Source: Prostheceraeus crozeri (Eukaryota > Platyhelminthes > Polycladida > Euryleptidae). From it: a stretch of DNA of 64,000 bases. The notes under the pieces are model-generated. The model searched no databases, was not told the DNA's origin, and was given only the letters and a program-made list of their open reading frames with translations. Position 1 is the first letter of the stretch; every line of letters starts with the position of its first letter. Shown piece after piece: positions 23,546-36,105 of the stretch. The stretch lies in assembly GCA_907163375.1 (NCBI GenBank), contig CAJQUW010007783.1, positions 310,001-374,000 of the forward strand, read 5' to 3'. The position numbers and the translations under genes are program-made.

Positions 23546-24164
23546 GCGGCCTACATTATGCTAAAGAACCCACATAATAAAAGCGTCATACTCAACTTCA
23601 CTCTCTAATCAGTTCATCGAGCTTTAAATCGTCACCGACATTAGATTCTGAATTATAATCAGACTCAGTAGCTTGCAAAGCTTCCTGTACCGTCGAGCAC
23701 TGTGTCATGTCATGGCTCATCACACTCAAATCGTTTGTGAGCCCGACTTCAAGTGACCATTGGAAAGAAACAGCAAATACAAGTACTGTGTAATTCCAAG
23801 GAATTAATCCCAGGCTGTGTTCATTCAGCGTCGAAACAACATCGACTTGACGGTAATTAATAAATCGATAATGCAGACGAGTGGAAAATCGAACATTTTC
23901 ATGAGCGTCGTGTTCTTTTATATTGTGATGTGTTTCAAATTTCCGCTTGAAGAGCCTTTTTTATTAAATGTGAAAGTAGCTTTACTTTTTGATGTTGGCT
24001 TTATTGTCCACATTTTCTCCTCATCCGGCTTCAAAGCTATCTGTCAAGAAGGTATAATTATTGGATTAGCTCAAAAATCAAGGAGTATGAGAAATGCCGT
24101 AAAGAAGCAAACTAAGTTCGAAACAAAATTTCGACTTGCTACATATTCCGAAGCGATAAAAATG

Positions 24165-24290
24165 AAACGAAATAAACGATAGATCAGATTGCCATGCAAT
24201 TTGCGGCTGGTCAGATTTGAACATGTGACCTTAGCTTGCAGTCAATTGGCAGGATGAGGCCCTCAACATCACGCATCAGTTGTCATAAGC
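24165..24290 (-). mobile_element. tRNA-derived SINE, family 'CGATAGATCA', copy 1
   Basis: On the minus strand the order is a tRNA-like head with a B box (GTTCAAATC) near 24211-24222, then CAGCCGCAAATTGCATGGCA, and a tail ending TGATCTATCGTTTATTTC. The same head-tail order occurs at 27603-27705, so the two define one family. No clear target duplication was found. Confidence 0.65.
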
Positions 24291-24355
24291 AAAATAACAG
24301 GAAAACATAATATACAAAGTAGCATGTCGGTAATACAAACAATGTTATATCGATG

Positions 24356-24580
24356 TAATGCTGTTGTTATTTTTTTATCAGCCAATATATTTCTGCAACT
24401 AAGCGTCGTTATCATCAGGGCACATATTATAAAAATAATATTATGCATATTGAAATAATATTATTGATAAAGTCGATCGCAAATTTTTATAATATGTGCC
24501 CTGATGATAACTACTCTTAGTCGTAGAAATATATTGGCTGATTAAAAAAATAACAACAGCATTACTTCAGTTTCCCACCT
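24356..24580. mobile_element. foldback (palindromic) element, short copy
   Basis: Two ~80-bp arms pair with each other: 24356-24434 (starting TGTAATGCTGTTGTTATTTT) and 24490-24569 (ending ATAACAACAGCATTAC), around a ~55-bp AT-rich spacer. Shared core words are TCAGCCAATATATTTCT and GTTATCATCAGGGCACATAT. The right end continues to TTTCCCACCT, the terminal word of the longer relative at 46277-47039; the left end lacks it. No coding capacity. Confidence 0.75.
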
Positions 24581-24789
24581 TGAAATATGAATTTTAATGA
24601 AGGACCTTTTGCCAATGTTACATCAGCAGTACTAAAAGGATTTTGGAATTTATAATAAAAAACACGCAACGCAGGCAACATCATTTGTTGTTAAATATCT
24701 ACAGCAATGCCAGAAAAAGAACATTGAATCGAATTCTTAAATGAAGGCGATTTAAAAATTAGAGATAAATAAACCTTGCTTATTCGAAA

Positions 24790-24965
24790 GCACATTATGC
24801 GCAGAGCCTTCCTTCCATGTGGCCGAGTTGTTATTCATCTCACTTTCATTCCCTCGTGTTGAGATGCAGGGCGCATCTATTTCAATAGTTTAGGGTTTGA
24901 ACGAAAGGTCTCCCGGACGCAGAGCGACCACTCTACCACAAGGCCACAGTGCCGGTAACGATAGA
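24790..24965 (-). mobile_element. tRNA-derived SINE, second family
   Basis: The minus strand begins GCACTGTGGCCTTGTGGTAG with an A box (TGGCCTTGTGGTAGAGTGG) and B box (CGTTCAAACC) at normal spacing, followed by a ~100-bp non-tRNA body. tRNA stems are imperfect, so it is a SINE rather than a gene. The 3' border is approximate. Confidence 0.6.
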
Positions 24966-26418
24966 GTCAACATTCGCTTCTTTTACTGCTTATTAAAAAA
25001 CACTAACTCAGTGTTAATTCAAGTGAAGAGGTCTAATGATATCGCTAATTCCTTTTCGTTGCATAACCTTTTCTATAATTTTATAACTCTATGACATTTA
25101 ATTTCAATAGTCCCTCTTTTCCATAATCAGCAGCTTTCGCTCTAGCATGTATACCGGTACATAATTTCAAATTTTGGGTGTTTGCAAATATTTCCTCTTT
25201 ACGCCTGAATCGGCTTGAGTAGGCGAAAACTTAGTCAATAAAACCAACATCGATATCAAGGCTACTTTCATTTTTAGTGAACTGTGGTGATTGTTGCAGC
25301 ATTATACAGTATTGACTATGCATACATCCCCAATTACGAATGCTTCGTTGGAATTTGATTGTCAGACATCGGAATACATAATTGTGTTAACTAATCTGAT
25401 TTTTTGATTGTGCAAATCACAAGAATTTTCTGTCTGCAAATAAACAACTTTCACGATTCACAACATTAACGGTGACATTCATCGTTAAAGTGTTGAGTCA
25501 ATACGAGCAGATTTTTTTTGCTTTTCGATAGTTTACCCTGTTGCAATCTGAGATAACAAGTTCGTAGTGATGAAATGTAGTTAGTTAAAATTTTGTTAAT
25601 AGATATTATCAAAACTACCTCAAATCAGTTTTTCGACTGCACAATTTCGGCAGTGTGTGGCAACCTGCTTAGCAGCCTGTTGATCTCACATCCCACAAGG
25701 ATGTTTGGAATCCTCAAATCTGTGATAAGATTTCCCAAAATTCACAAAATTCATTATAGCTTGTCGGCAAATAAACTTCTGTGCGCAACTCGTGCATGAG
25801 ATTCATCTTAGCATTCGTTAAATTCAAATGGGCATTTATGATATCTAGCTCTTGGAATGCTATTTAGAAACAGTCAAGGACCAGGTGCGCAAATACCTAA
25901 ATCAGACTTGCAATGGAACGAGATATCTTCGTACCATTCCCACGGGATTCCCGTGGAAAATCCCACTCTCGAATTCAAAATTCACACTTATTTTCGTCAT
26001 AATTCCTATCAGCCAATTTTTTCTATGATAAGCTTAGCTGACTGAGGCCGCTGTAGGTCTGACGGCCTGCACTTGCATTACAGTCCTACATGTACCTCGA
26101 TGGAAAGTGACCACCCAAAGGTAGCTTCGTGTGTTATTAGATAACGTAGAGCAAATGACTCTACACTTTCATGGATCTGTAGACAGGTCTGCAATCCACG
26201 ATATCAGACTATCCTGCAAGCTTGCATTTCGAATATCTAAGCTCGCTTCATTATCAGAGGCAATGCCCTTCATGGGTACCTATTTTTAACAAGATAGACC
26301 CTGATAGTTTCTGCTAATATAGTTAAAGAGGCTCTTGATGTATCAATTCCAACATGAACATGACAGGCCTAATGCAGATACGTTCCTAAGCTTATATAAA
26401 GTACTGCTACCGTTTCGA
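24966..26418. other. intronic DNA; one Penelope-style motif, otherwise nothing
   Basis: At 25203-25230 the words CTGAATCGGCTTGAG and GGCGAAAAC occur in the spacing seen at the ends of Penelope-like elements, followed by AATAAAACC. With no coding part attached this is only a possible scrap. The rest shows no recognisable feature. Confidence 0.35.
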
Positions 26419-26660
26419 GTGAATAGCAGGTGACATTGGGACCGGTTACTTTTTGTAACCAGTTAACCGATTATATTTTTAACCGGTTAAAGTCGGTTAA
26501 ATAAGGATTCCTGGTATTAACTTAGTTGTCAAGGTTCATCGACAATTATTCATTCACAATTATCGACATTTCATTACAAGATAAATCTAATCGGACGTCG
26601 GATTATTTCGTCGATAACCGTTGATTTATTCAGTTAACCGTTTCCAGCCCTGGTGGATAG
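26419..26660. mobile_element. hAT-like MITE with 8-bp target duplication
   Basis: Flanks GTGAATAG (26419-26426) and GTGGATAG (26653-26660) match at 7 of 8 positions. The 226-bp element begins CAGGTGACATTGGGACCGGT and ends with the complement of CAGGGCTGGAAACGGTTAAC. CAGG starts and 8-bp duplications are typical of hAT. Subterminal ACCGGTTA / GTTAACCG words repeat several times. No coding capacity. Confidence 0.7.
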
Positions 26661-27365
26661 CCTTATGTTTACCTATAGCTATTGCAACGCTATTTTGTGG
26701 ATCGTAAAAAGTTCAATCATAGTCAATATTGGTGCTTGTGTAAATCAATGTGTATTCAAACATGTTGCTCATATGACAGCGGTGGAAAAGACAACAAGTA
26801 CACAAGTATACAACAAGTATACATGTGCGGATGAGGATCAAATACGGAAATTTCAACTGGGTTATTTTCATTTCATCTGACAAGTGCATCAAATCGCTCA
26901 GTCTGACTCTTTATCTAGATGAGAAGTTTCCTTTCGCTCCATTAACATGATTGCATTTATATTACTTGCAACCGTCAAGCATACTTTGCTATTTTATATC
27001 ACTCAATTTCATTACAAAAAAATCCATGCTCTGTTGCAGCAACGCGTTAGAAAAGATAAAAATAATGTGAATGCCTACGTTACAATGATTTCATGCTTTA
27101 AATTTAAAGTCATCTTGCTATTACCGCATGTATGTTCTCGATGAAAGTGTTCAACAGAGCTGCGAAAATAATGTTCCGTTATTCTGGAGCTTCACATATT
27201 TTTATGTGAATTCCCATAATTGAAATTGCTATTCTCATCTCATTAGATTTCTCAAACCCCTCTCCCACGGCAAGCCTGTACTAAATGCATACAAATCCCA
27301 TGAGTTTTACCAGGCTTAAATGAAAATGTTGCATTAAGGCCTGCTTTGAATAGAGTAGAGTTATA

Positions 27366-27398
27366 GTTATCATTATCATTATCATTATTACTAGAGTT
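27366..27398. repeat. TTATCA/TTATTA microsatellite
   Basis: Short tandem array of ATCATT units (TTATCATTATCATTATCA), about 30 bp. Confidence 0.8.
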
Positions 27399-27602
27399 AC
27401 AATGATGATAGTGATGACCAGTCTTACGAGATCCATAGACCTATCCTCGCATTAGTGAGGTAGAAACCCTCCTCACATGGTCAGCATTCCTGTATTACAG
27501 CACACTACATCACGCCGTGAATACTTACAAAGAAGGTTCGATGTCCCTACATCTTTTGATATCCCTCGAGAACGTTCGAGAAATATCAATTAGCAACAAT
27601 GA

Positions 27603-27705
27603 AATTAAATAAACGATAGATCAAATTGCCATGCAAAAGATGTGCGGCTGGTAGGATTCGAACCTGCGACCAGGGTTAAATAGACCTATGGTCTTCATCA
27701 ATGAA
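27603..27705 (-). mobile_element. tRNA-derived SINE, family 'CGATAGATCA', copy 2
   Basis: The minus strand carries GGTCGCAGGTTCGAATCCTA (well-preserved T arm and B box), then CCAGCCGCACATC, TGCATGGCAATTTGATC and TATCGTTTATTT, matching copy 1 at 24165-24290. The 5' part of the tRNA head is degraded. A working tRNA is excluded because the 5' stems are missing. Confidence 0.65.
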
Positions 27706-28990
27706 GATTTAAATTGCTGCTGTTTTATATCTAAAAGACTGCTATCATATGTAGACTAACGTCAATGTACTGCTAGTAGCTACAAAGAATATGTAGGTTA
27801 ACATCGAAAACACTAGCTCTTTCCAACCCAACGAAATGTTAATCGCTTTAGAAAGAAATGTAAAAATGTTTAGAAGTTGAAGAAGATAAATAATTGAATA
27901 TATCTTCAATAGAAATTCAAAAATACCTATCTGCATTTATTCAACAGACAGATTTAGACAACATTATAATTACTATCAATCTTTGGTTTCATCTCTTAAA
28001 TCATTACTTTTTTTGTTTGTTGTGATTTATAGAAAATCCTCCAAACCGATGACAACAGCATCATTCATATAAAAGGAAGCATGATGCAACAACGTCGTTT
28101 TGATATTAAAGTACATGTGCGATTAACTCGAAGGATGAAATCAATTAAGTTATTCAGTTATGGGTTACATGTGCTACCAAAGTTCATGTCTAATAAAATA
28201 CTCGTGCAAGGAAAATTTCGGCTGTGAGGTTTTTACAAAAGGGTGTTTCAAAATGAATTATCCGATATCATTGTACTATATCTATTGAAGTAACATACAG
28301 CTTCTCGACAAGTTTCATAAAACTGGTAGAGATAACGGGCTTTGTACATCACATTATAAATGGCACTTGGTTCTTCATGGGAACGGTATGTAATGACAGG
28401 ACTTTTTCGTAGCTCACAATGTAGGTGGAAGGATGAACCGCCACAACGCGAGCGCATGCGGGCATTGGATCAGCCACATGAGGTAGTGGAAATATAAAAG
28501 ATTCTCCCAAAGTCAACGTGTTTGCGCGGCTTCTTATTGATAGTGAATAACCCATATTTCTTTGAGGAAAACTTGATCACAGGTATAACTTATCTGCAAA
28601 TGTTTCAAACCTGGCTTCTTCCGCCGCTTTAAAACGATTTAAACGACTTCATCTTTCAACATTATGGCGAGCTACTTATGGCGGGTGAAGTCCGGTGCAT
28701 ATCGAACTGCCACAACGATGGAACAGTCGAAACGAACCTGCTGATGTGGCATCACATACAAATGGCCACCCAAAGACGTTTGGCTACTTTTTCTTTTGGT
28801 CAAGATTATGGGATAAGACTTTCGTGCATCCATTTCCAAGAACTCTGAATTAATTGCGACATACAATCACTGAGGCAGTAATTACAAGCAACATCCTTGC
28901 TGATGTATGACATGAGTTGGACTATCGTCTTGATGTTTGGCGAGTAGGTGGAACATCATAGGTTGAAAGGAAGAAACAGAATGTGATTTA
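27706..28990. other. intronic DNA, nothing identified
   Basis: Minus-strand frames at 28248-28457, 28349-28555 and 28672-28866 overlap or adjoin one another and could be remnants of one decayed coding unit, since all point the same way. I recognise no motif in them. Confidence 0.35.
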
Positions 28991-28999
28991 TCAGTAAAA

Positions 29000-29110
29000 G
29001 TTTAATGCTAAAAGTATATACAGGAGACAGACGTTTCGCGACTCAGTGGCAGCCTCAGTGTCTAGTAAAATGGTGCAGAATGTCGAACCGTCAACTACAT
29101 GTAGAACAGT
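29000..29110. repeat. Penelope-like end motif
   Basis: On the minus strand, TAGACACTGAGGCTGCCACT is followed by GAGTCGCGAAACGTCTGTC and a run ending ATACTTTTAGCATTAAAC. A CTGA(G)-stem-GCGAAACGTC arrangement is the recurring signature near the ends of Penelope-like elements, also seen at 36180, 38560, 41745 and 47650. No coding part remains nearby. Confidence 0.5.
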
Positions 29111-29956
29111 TGTAAATTTTGCAAAAAATGCTGAAATCGACATTTTTGTAAATATAGGCCATGCCCTAGAATGAAGAACCACAAAGCCATTTATAACGCG
29201 ACATAATGAACTCGTTATTTCTGCAAGCATTTTTAAATTTATCTGGAGGCTGCATATTTCAACATGCTGTACAATGAAATCGGATGAAGCACCCTGAGTA
29301 CTGGTATCCTGTTATTGGTTGTAGATTTTGATATAATGCTTTCTGTACCTATCAATCTCACACAATAATTCCATCAATTTAATCTTTGGCATCGAGCAAT
29401 TGCTTCAATTAGTGAAAATGTTCAAACTTGGAATGAAATTAAAGTGTCCGATAGAAAATTCTTGAAATACGTGAGCATGATCTGTGAATATGCATTGTAT
29501 TGTGAGATTTATTCTTTTTATCAAGGATAATAGAAGCAAGAAGATAAGATGAGAATAACTTTGCTTGCCTCGCAGGATGCCACGAATGGATATTGCAATA
29601 TAGTCAACTATTTGAATGAATTTATCTTAATTAAATGAGAATTATCTCAATGTCTTCTTCTACTATTGATTCTGACTTTAAATCGTTTAACAATTTTTGC
29701 AAAATATCTCCATCGCCTTCATTTTAATTATATGAAAAATAATTGAAGAATTTGTTCTTTACTTTCATTTAGCTTCAGAAGACAGGATAATTTGCATATT
29801 TCTGGAAAACGAATATCCAGGTATTCATAAAATCCTCCTTAACTGCTCGATGCATGAACGCTTGATTGTCGTTCACTTTTTTCTCTGCTTCATTTACAAT
29901 TCATCTTGAACTGCTTTTTCATATCCATCTTCAATGATTTCCCAATAGTTCTATAT

Positions 29957-31522
29957 TCAGAATGATGTTCACTTTTCTTACTTTTTATTGGCTGCTTAAT
30001 TGTTTCAATCACATTCAAATTCTGTTTAAATCTTGATTCGCTTATGACGTATTCCGTGAATGAGAACCAGATTTTGAGTGTGACCGCAGTAGGAGGAACA
30101 ATGTTCATAATCAGAATGATGTTTGCTTTTCTTACTTTTTTATTGGTTGCTTAATTGGTTCAATCAGAGATGGAAACTGGCCGCTGGACCTTCCTTGTTT
30201 ACAGGCAGGCTCAAGTAAGCTTACCTCACACCAAAGATATTTTTGAAGGAATTGTTATCGTCATGCCTGCAAATGGAAATAACACACGGTTTGGACTTTG
30301 TATCTTGTCTATTGCTGTTCTGAGTAGCCTATATGCATTTTCACGGCATCCTATAGGATCCTACAGGCCTTTATTTGTAGGTTACTCCAAAATGCACAAC
30401 TAATGGTTGACGGTTGTAAATTAAATGTGAAGATAGTGACAGCCAATCAGTCGGATCTAGTCTTTTTGCTCGACACGATCATTTGTTCGACAAGATATCT
30501 ACAAAAAAGCGTTCACTTCATTGACAACTCATACGCAGAATTCTATGGTCCATTTCTCTAACGCGTTCATTTATTCGAAAATATTAATCATCGGATATCA
30601 GTGTATTACTTGTCCATGGCATGGATCATTTGTATACTCGTAAATCATGGACTCCTTGATATATAACACCTAGAGTGAAAGCTGAAATTTATTTGTACGC
30701 AAGATGGCCAATTTGAGTCTGATAGTAGTCAAGTTACATTATTAATTATTAACATATTAGTTATCAATTTATAGTAGATTTTAATATATTAAAAATATTA
30801 GTTATCAAGTGTCTATCTAGGAGTCCATGCATAAATCAATGAGACTCTTTAACCTTCAGATCTATCTATGCGCATAGATAGATCTGCAGCATACATAATC
30901 TACATACATATAGATGCTCAAATCAAAGCTTGAATGGAATGTTTTAGATAATATAATTTGCGACATTCATTAGTTTACTTCCTTAATTTGCTGAGATGGA
31001 GTTTCAAGAAACAAAAGCATTAAAAGACAAACATCTGCTCTTTTGCATTGAATCTGCCTGCATTATTAACATAAAGAGGAACGATAAAACTCATTGGAAC
31101 GATAGTGAAGTTAATTCAAAGAAATGCAAAGTATACGAGTGTAACAATCAAAGCGTGTCAATCAAATGAACGTGTCGAACAAAACGACTATCCACACTCA
31201 ATCATAGTGCGTATCGAACGGAGCAACCGACAAAGTTCGATAACTCTGAGTTATGTTGTTAGTCCACGAGATGCACTACTTTTGTTATACAGAGCCCTAC
31301 ATTTAATCAACCTAAAACTGGTCTGAATCTAGGATCAAATATTCCTGAAGCCGGCCTTAAGGCGCTTGAAGTTGGACTTATGCCGGCCTGAAACCTGTCT
31401 GCCAGTTCCTTAAGCCGGCTGCCGGACCAGACTGAAAATCTCGGCTGGTTTCCATCTCTAGTTTCAATCACATTCAAATTCTGCATAAATTTTGATGCGT
31501 TTGTGATCTATTCAGTGAATTA
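29957..31522. repeat. ~110-bp tandem duplication, second unit split by a transposon
   Basis: Unit 1 (29957-30064) and unit 2 (30111-30164 continued at 31461-31522) share TCAGAATGATGTT, CTTTTCTTACTTTTT, TTGCTTAATTG-like and TCACATTCAAATTCTG words in the same order. Unit 2 is interrupted by the element at 30165-31460. Unit 1 therefore preserves the uninterrupted target sequence. Confidence 0.8.
30157..31468. mobile_element. hAT-like non-autonomous transposon (1.3 kb)
   Basis: Target duplication GGTTCAAT (30157-30164) / GTTTCAAT (31461-31468), 7 of 8 matching; unit 1 of the surrounding duplication reads GTTTCAAT uninterrupted. The element, 30165-31460, starts CAGAGATGGAAACTGGCC and ends with the complement of TAGAGATGGAAACCAGCC. 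CAGAGATGGAAAC-type ends with 8-bp duplications fit hAT. The subterminal regions carry several GGCCGGC/GCCGGC and AAGCCGGC words at the right. The interior has only short frames (30155-30403, 31105-31326) without transposase similarity, so it depended on an enzyme from elsewhere. Confidence 0.8.
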
Positions 31523-33899
31523 ATTTGGCCTCAAAACATCGAATGTGTTTCATCGATAACACGGCAATCAATATTATGTTGAACCCGAGATCCAATAGAC
31601 AGGTTAATGATTTCTGTTTGTTGATTTACTCTGTTGAGATTGAACCCAAATCTGTTGTAACAGTCGTGAATGAAAAGTCATTAGCGTGCATAGTGTTCAT
31701 CAAGTTGCACGCCGTATTTCCAAGAATGTGGCCCGCGGACTGCATGATTATTTTGCATTTTAGGTGTGGGCTCTATTCACACGAACCCATGGAATAGAAG
31801 AATCCTTGAATTCTAGATTCGCGCCCAGCCCTGATTGCATATTCACCTATCATTTAGAAAACAAAATCATCGCTTAAGTCTGTTTTTTATTAATTCTTTA
31901 CTTCTGCTGCTTAACCGAGAAACCGGAATCATCAAAAGGTTGCGCCTGCTATTGACACAGTTGATCTGATAACATGCCAACGCACACATGCACGCTACAC
32001 TGCTGCTATCTGTTTCACCTGTCGAAAAAACATGTCAGATGTATGTATTTGTAGGATTTCAATGAAATGTTTCTCATTGCCGCGTTTGGTGGATGAGAGG
32101 AACTTATGGGTTATGTAGATTACTTTTTAATCCACCTATTTCATAATTTCTGCTGTATTAATTGAGTAATTGAACACTTTCTTCCATTTTCTTCATTGTG
32201 TGCATTGCCATGTATAATTCATCTCATTTTCAGGCAGTTTTCCCATGCATGAATGCTATCATTTTTTCGCTTTCTCAACGCAGGGATCTAGTTGCATCCA
32301 TAAATGTGAATTATAATTCTGTTGATGATTTACTTTATATTGATATTTGTAATTGAATCTAATAAAATCAATCGTCTGAATTTACTGTCATTGAGAATCG
32401 AATTACATCGACTGCGCTAATTGGATATGTAATCTCTCCTTTTTAAAGAGAAAGTAATAATAACTTCTGAATGAACAACATTTGAAGCAGTTGTCGTTTC
32501 GATAAATCAACCAAAATTAATCAAGGATAACTAAATTAATCTGTACATGCTCGTACATATGGATAAAAAAGTGAAGATGTGCAATCAAGCTTTTAATTTT
32601 AGAAATCTATTACTGAAATTCCATTATTTATGAAACTAACGCATTAGGGCTAAAATGCGAAATCTATGCAAAGAATGAAAGCATCAAGAAGGAATTATGA
32701 ATTGCAAGCTGGATAATAAAATAATTTGAATTTACATGAATGATTGCATTTTCAGAAGTATAGCTTTCAGAGTGATGTATTTCGCATTATTCAATATTAT
32801 CAACCGGAAAATTTTCCAATGTTTGCAATGCTGGCAATGTACGAAGAATTGTCAATCTGTCATGTGCCAAGAAAAATATGGCAGTATGAGAAAGACATTG
32901 CCGATGATATGTAATAACAAAGACTTTGCTGCATGAAAGCAAGAAGAATCATTGGCAAATTTAATCTCTGTCATAGATGTACCGCAGCATTGGCAAATGA
33001 ATTTGTGGAAGTTTTTAGAAGATCCTTTACCAGATTTAGTTCAGAACAAAGTCTAGAAATAAGTTTCTTGACGTTTCTGGGTTCGTGTTACATGTAGCTG
33101 ATGCTCAGTATTCCGATAGTGGAAAATGTGTGTTTCCGATCAGTTGAGATACAGTAAGTTCAGAGTGTTATCAAGGCACTACTTGGAACTTCTGCATATA
33201 TCCAGGATGATGTAATAAACAGAAAACGTTAATTGAGGTATTCGTTTTTCAGAAAATTGACTCTTCCTCCACTGAGGTTGAAACCGCGTTGGTAGGTATC
33301 GTAGTCCGCAAATTAGCTGTTTGTGATTAAAATCGCACCAAGCATCTGATCGTGCAATTAGTTAACGCACATGGCCTACATGAAATTCAAGGCTCACGAA
33401 ATAATCATTCTATTTTTAATTCATAAATTGACATCTTTGCGGTGGTAGTTCATTGGTTAACTTTTTACATTTTCAGCATCGATTTCATAATGATTGTTAT
33501 CATGTTTGATTTTAACAACATTTTAGGATCATTTCCGATCACGTCAATGACTTCCTTTTTGGATGAATGCCATAATAGAAAAAGAAATGATTCCACATAC
33601 CGGTACTTAGCGGCTGAGAGTTGGACATGAATCGAAATCTCCGGACCCGACGATCCACAGCTCTTCTGATCCGACCTTCTCATCCCCCCCCCACCGGACC
33701 GGATCCACGGATATAACCTTGTGATCCTGGACCTGTGTTCAACTCTGTGACGGCTTCTGACGATGATACATCTTCAGTTCTGGTTCTTACAAGTCCATTT
33801 CCTCCAGGCCGAGAATGAAAACTCAGCGGTTGAAAAAGCTGCTGCGCTGAATTATCACTGTTAGTAGGTTGTGAGCTTATTCAAGACTGGTACTCAAAT
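31523..33899. other. intronic DNA, nothing identified (2.4 kb)
   Basis: AT-rich. Short frames at 31525-31797 and 33442-33630 show no motif. A C-run near 33684-33692 and GC-richer sequence at 33630-33800 directly adjoin the piggyBac fragment and may be its decayed continuation. Confidence 0.4.
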
Positions 33900-34365
33900 C
33901 AGCCAATAACGATGGTCTGTGGTTGTCTTCCTAATTGTCCTCTTCTTCGTCTTTCCACCACAGTTGTTTTCGAGGGATCAGTAAAGTTCGAGGCAAAAGA
34001 ACTAGTCGTTTGTCCATCCACAAACACACGGACACCTTCTTGTCGTGTGAGAGGAAAGAATTTGTCTCTCCTTCTTTCATCTTCTTCATTTCTCTTGCCT
34101 TTGACGGGAGGCCCTACCGATGAGAACGCATTGTTCCCACAGCTTTGATTCCATTTGCATGATGACTTTGAAGAAGATTGATTGACGTGAAGAAGTTATC
34201 CATCCCAATAACGCATACTGGCTTGACTTCAAAACGACCTTTTGACCCAATCCAAGATTGGCATTTTCTGTATCTTTTCCAGTATAAAGATATATTTGAT
34301 AAGCATAACCTGATTTAGCTGCCGCCAGGATCCACTCTTTGAAACCCCATGGAGTCAGTTTTCAT
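33900..34365 (-). mobile_element. decayed piggyBac-like transposase fragment
   Basis: Minus-strand pieces read LTPWGFKEWILAAAKSGYAY, QIYLYTGKDTENANLGLGQK, then in another frame GMDNFFTSINLLQS, ANGIKAVGTMRSHR and KVSVCLWMDKRLVLL. This is the order of the piggyBac DDE core: P(W/H)GFK ... YTGK ... LGLG-x-VV ... DNFFTS (second catalytic Asp) ... GTxR ... W-D-x-R. At least one frame change and missing ends show it is dead. It differs from the element at 49874-52591 (DNFFTS against DRYFTS), so it is from another piggyBac lineage. No TTAA-flanked ends were located. Confidence 0.8.
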
Positions 34366-35077
34366 TTCATTTTATTGTTTGATAGAATTGCGGCAATCTA
34401 TGATAATCCATAAGTATGTGCAGACAAAGCAACGCCTTCATCTCTTCAAGATTGGTGTTCAAATCAACTCCCTTTCTTTGAGCGTACAGAACGGACTGTT
34501 TACTTCATGGATAAAAAAATTCATATTTCGATCACTTAATTATCTGAAAATATCATTTCGTCTTTACAGATGTTGAAAGAGAAAATGATTTCAAAAATTT
34601 GTGTCTGTTACAACGATAAACAAGCATAAAAATTATTATCCAAAATGAAAAATGAAAGTAAATCGCTTTTTAGGATCCTTGTGTACGATAAAGATGATTT
34701 CTGTAAAAGATAATCCCAAACATAACATTGAAATTCGTCTTTACTTATGTGGTGCATTTTTATACCACAAAACCCCAAAGGGATAAGTTCACTTATGGAT
34801 AGCTGTGGTTCAAAATTGCTTCAATTGTATAAAAATATACGATAACGCAGCTATTACAGTCGCAAGTAAGTATGTATAACATGAATTAGATAAAGAGCCA
34901 TTGGTGAATACGGACGAAGAAATTATGCCTTCCTCGTTTTACTATTTTATATATTTCTGTATTAACGTGACAATTAAGCATTCATAGCAATACTGATTGG
35001 ACGATTCAAAGATAAATAATAAATCAAAATTTTCATGCTCTCAATGTATGTAATGCTTTTAAACTTGTAGGTAGGAC
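34366..35077. other. intronic DNA, nothing identified
   Basis: AT-rich non-coding sequence; the 34349-34576 frame has no recognisable motif. Confidence 0.5.
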
Positions 35078-35773
35078 CCACACAATAGAAGTGAACAGTC
35101 AGGACTCGTTGAGAGATGTTCGGGTTTTATCGGGTTGGAAGTGAAATGCGAAGTTCTTGAAACACATGAGCCAAAATTGAGTAGACGATGCAATGAGCAA
35201 TCAGAATTGAAATATATCTGATTTTTATTCAAGTTTCTTGATGATATTATTATTATCTGATTACATTCCTGTTAATATGCAAAGTTAATATCATTTCCTT
35301 AAATTGATTACAAAACTGCCTCAACTTTGTTTTATATACATTTATACAGTACACACTATATTTTCGTTGGTTGTTTGAAATCTTAGCTTGATCGGATATT
35401 TATTGCGATAACACTTAAATATTCATTCTTGAAATTATTGCTGACTTTTGTAGACTACTATCATAATGAGATATCCTTTTGTATTTCTTTAGCAAATTAA
35501 TGCGTGCACATATTTGAGCATTATATTGTGTTTTGACAAATTAATACGTCCACGATTATATGTACGTTTTAATGTAGGACTTATGGATGTGGAAAAACAA
35601 TATTACTTTAAGGTGTAATACACAATTATGGGAACATTTTTTCGATGATGATTTTCGGGTCAGGTCGGGTCGGATTGAGAAAGATATTTCGGGCGGGTCA
35701 GGTTCGGGTTTTCATGAAAAATTTCGGATCGGGCTTCAGTCTATTTTTACGGCTGCACACCTCTACTACACAC
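35078..35773. mobile_element. hAT-like non-autonomous element with CGGGT-rich ends
   Basis: Left end TAGAAGTGAACAGTC at 35086; the right end is the complement of TAGAGGTGTGCAGCC at 35765. Flanks CCACACAA (35078-35085) and CTACACAC (35766-35773) match at 6 of 8. Inside each end are CGGGTTTT / CGGGTCAGG / CGGGTCGG words, a style common in hAT elements with TAGAGGTGTGCA ends. The interior (about 35160-35630) is AT-rich without a transposase. The divergence of ends and flanks suggests an old insertion. Confidence 0.6.
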
Positions 35774-36105
35774 TGGTACTTGCAAGTATAAATATTTCAA
35801 TGCTTTAATGACTGTGTCCTGTCTCTTTGATGAATAAATCAAGTGAACAATTAGCAAGAAAGAAAAAGTAACAAGTGTTTGAGAATAAAAATGCGGAGAT
35901 TACTCAGATAGAATGAGAAATCTACAGAAATTAGATTGCGTAATTTTCAAACATGGAAGATAATAGAGTGACAAGGAGGTGAGAGGGAGTGAGAAAGAAA
36001 ATGCGATGAAAAGAATATTAAGAAACAAGTCATGTTGAATCTATTGAAATCTATTGTAGCAACAGAATGAAAACAAAATAGGTTTTTAAGATGAATTTAA
36101 TTATT

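Noticed and set aside
23817-24182. 121-codon plus-strand frame as a membrane protein gene
   Set aside because: Runs into a SINE at its end, has no motif, and lies in a region of decayed repeats; probably chance.
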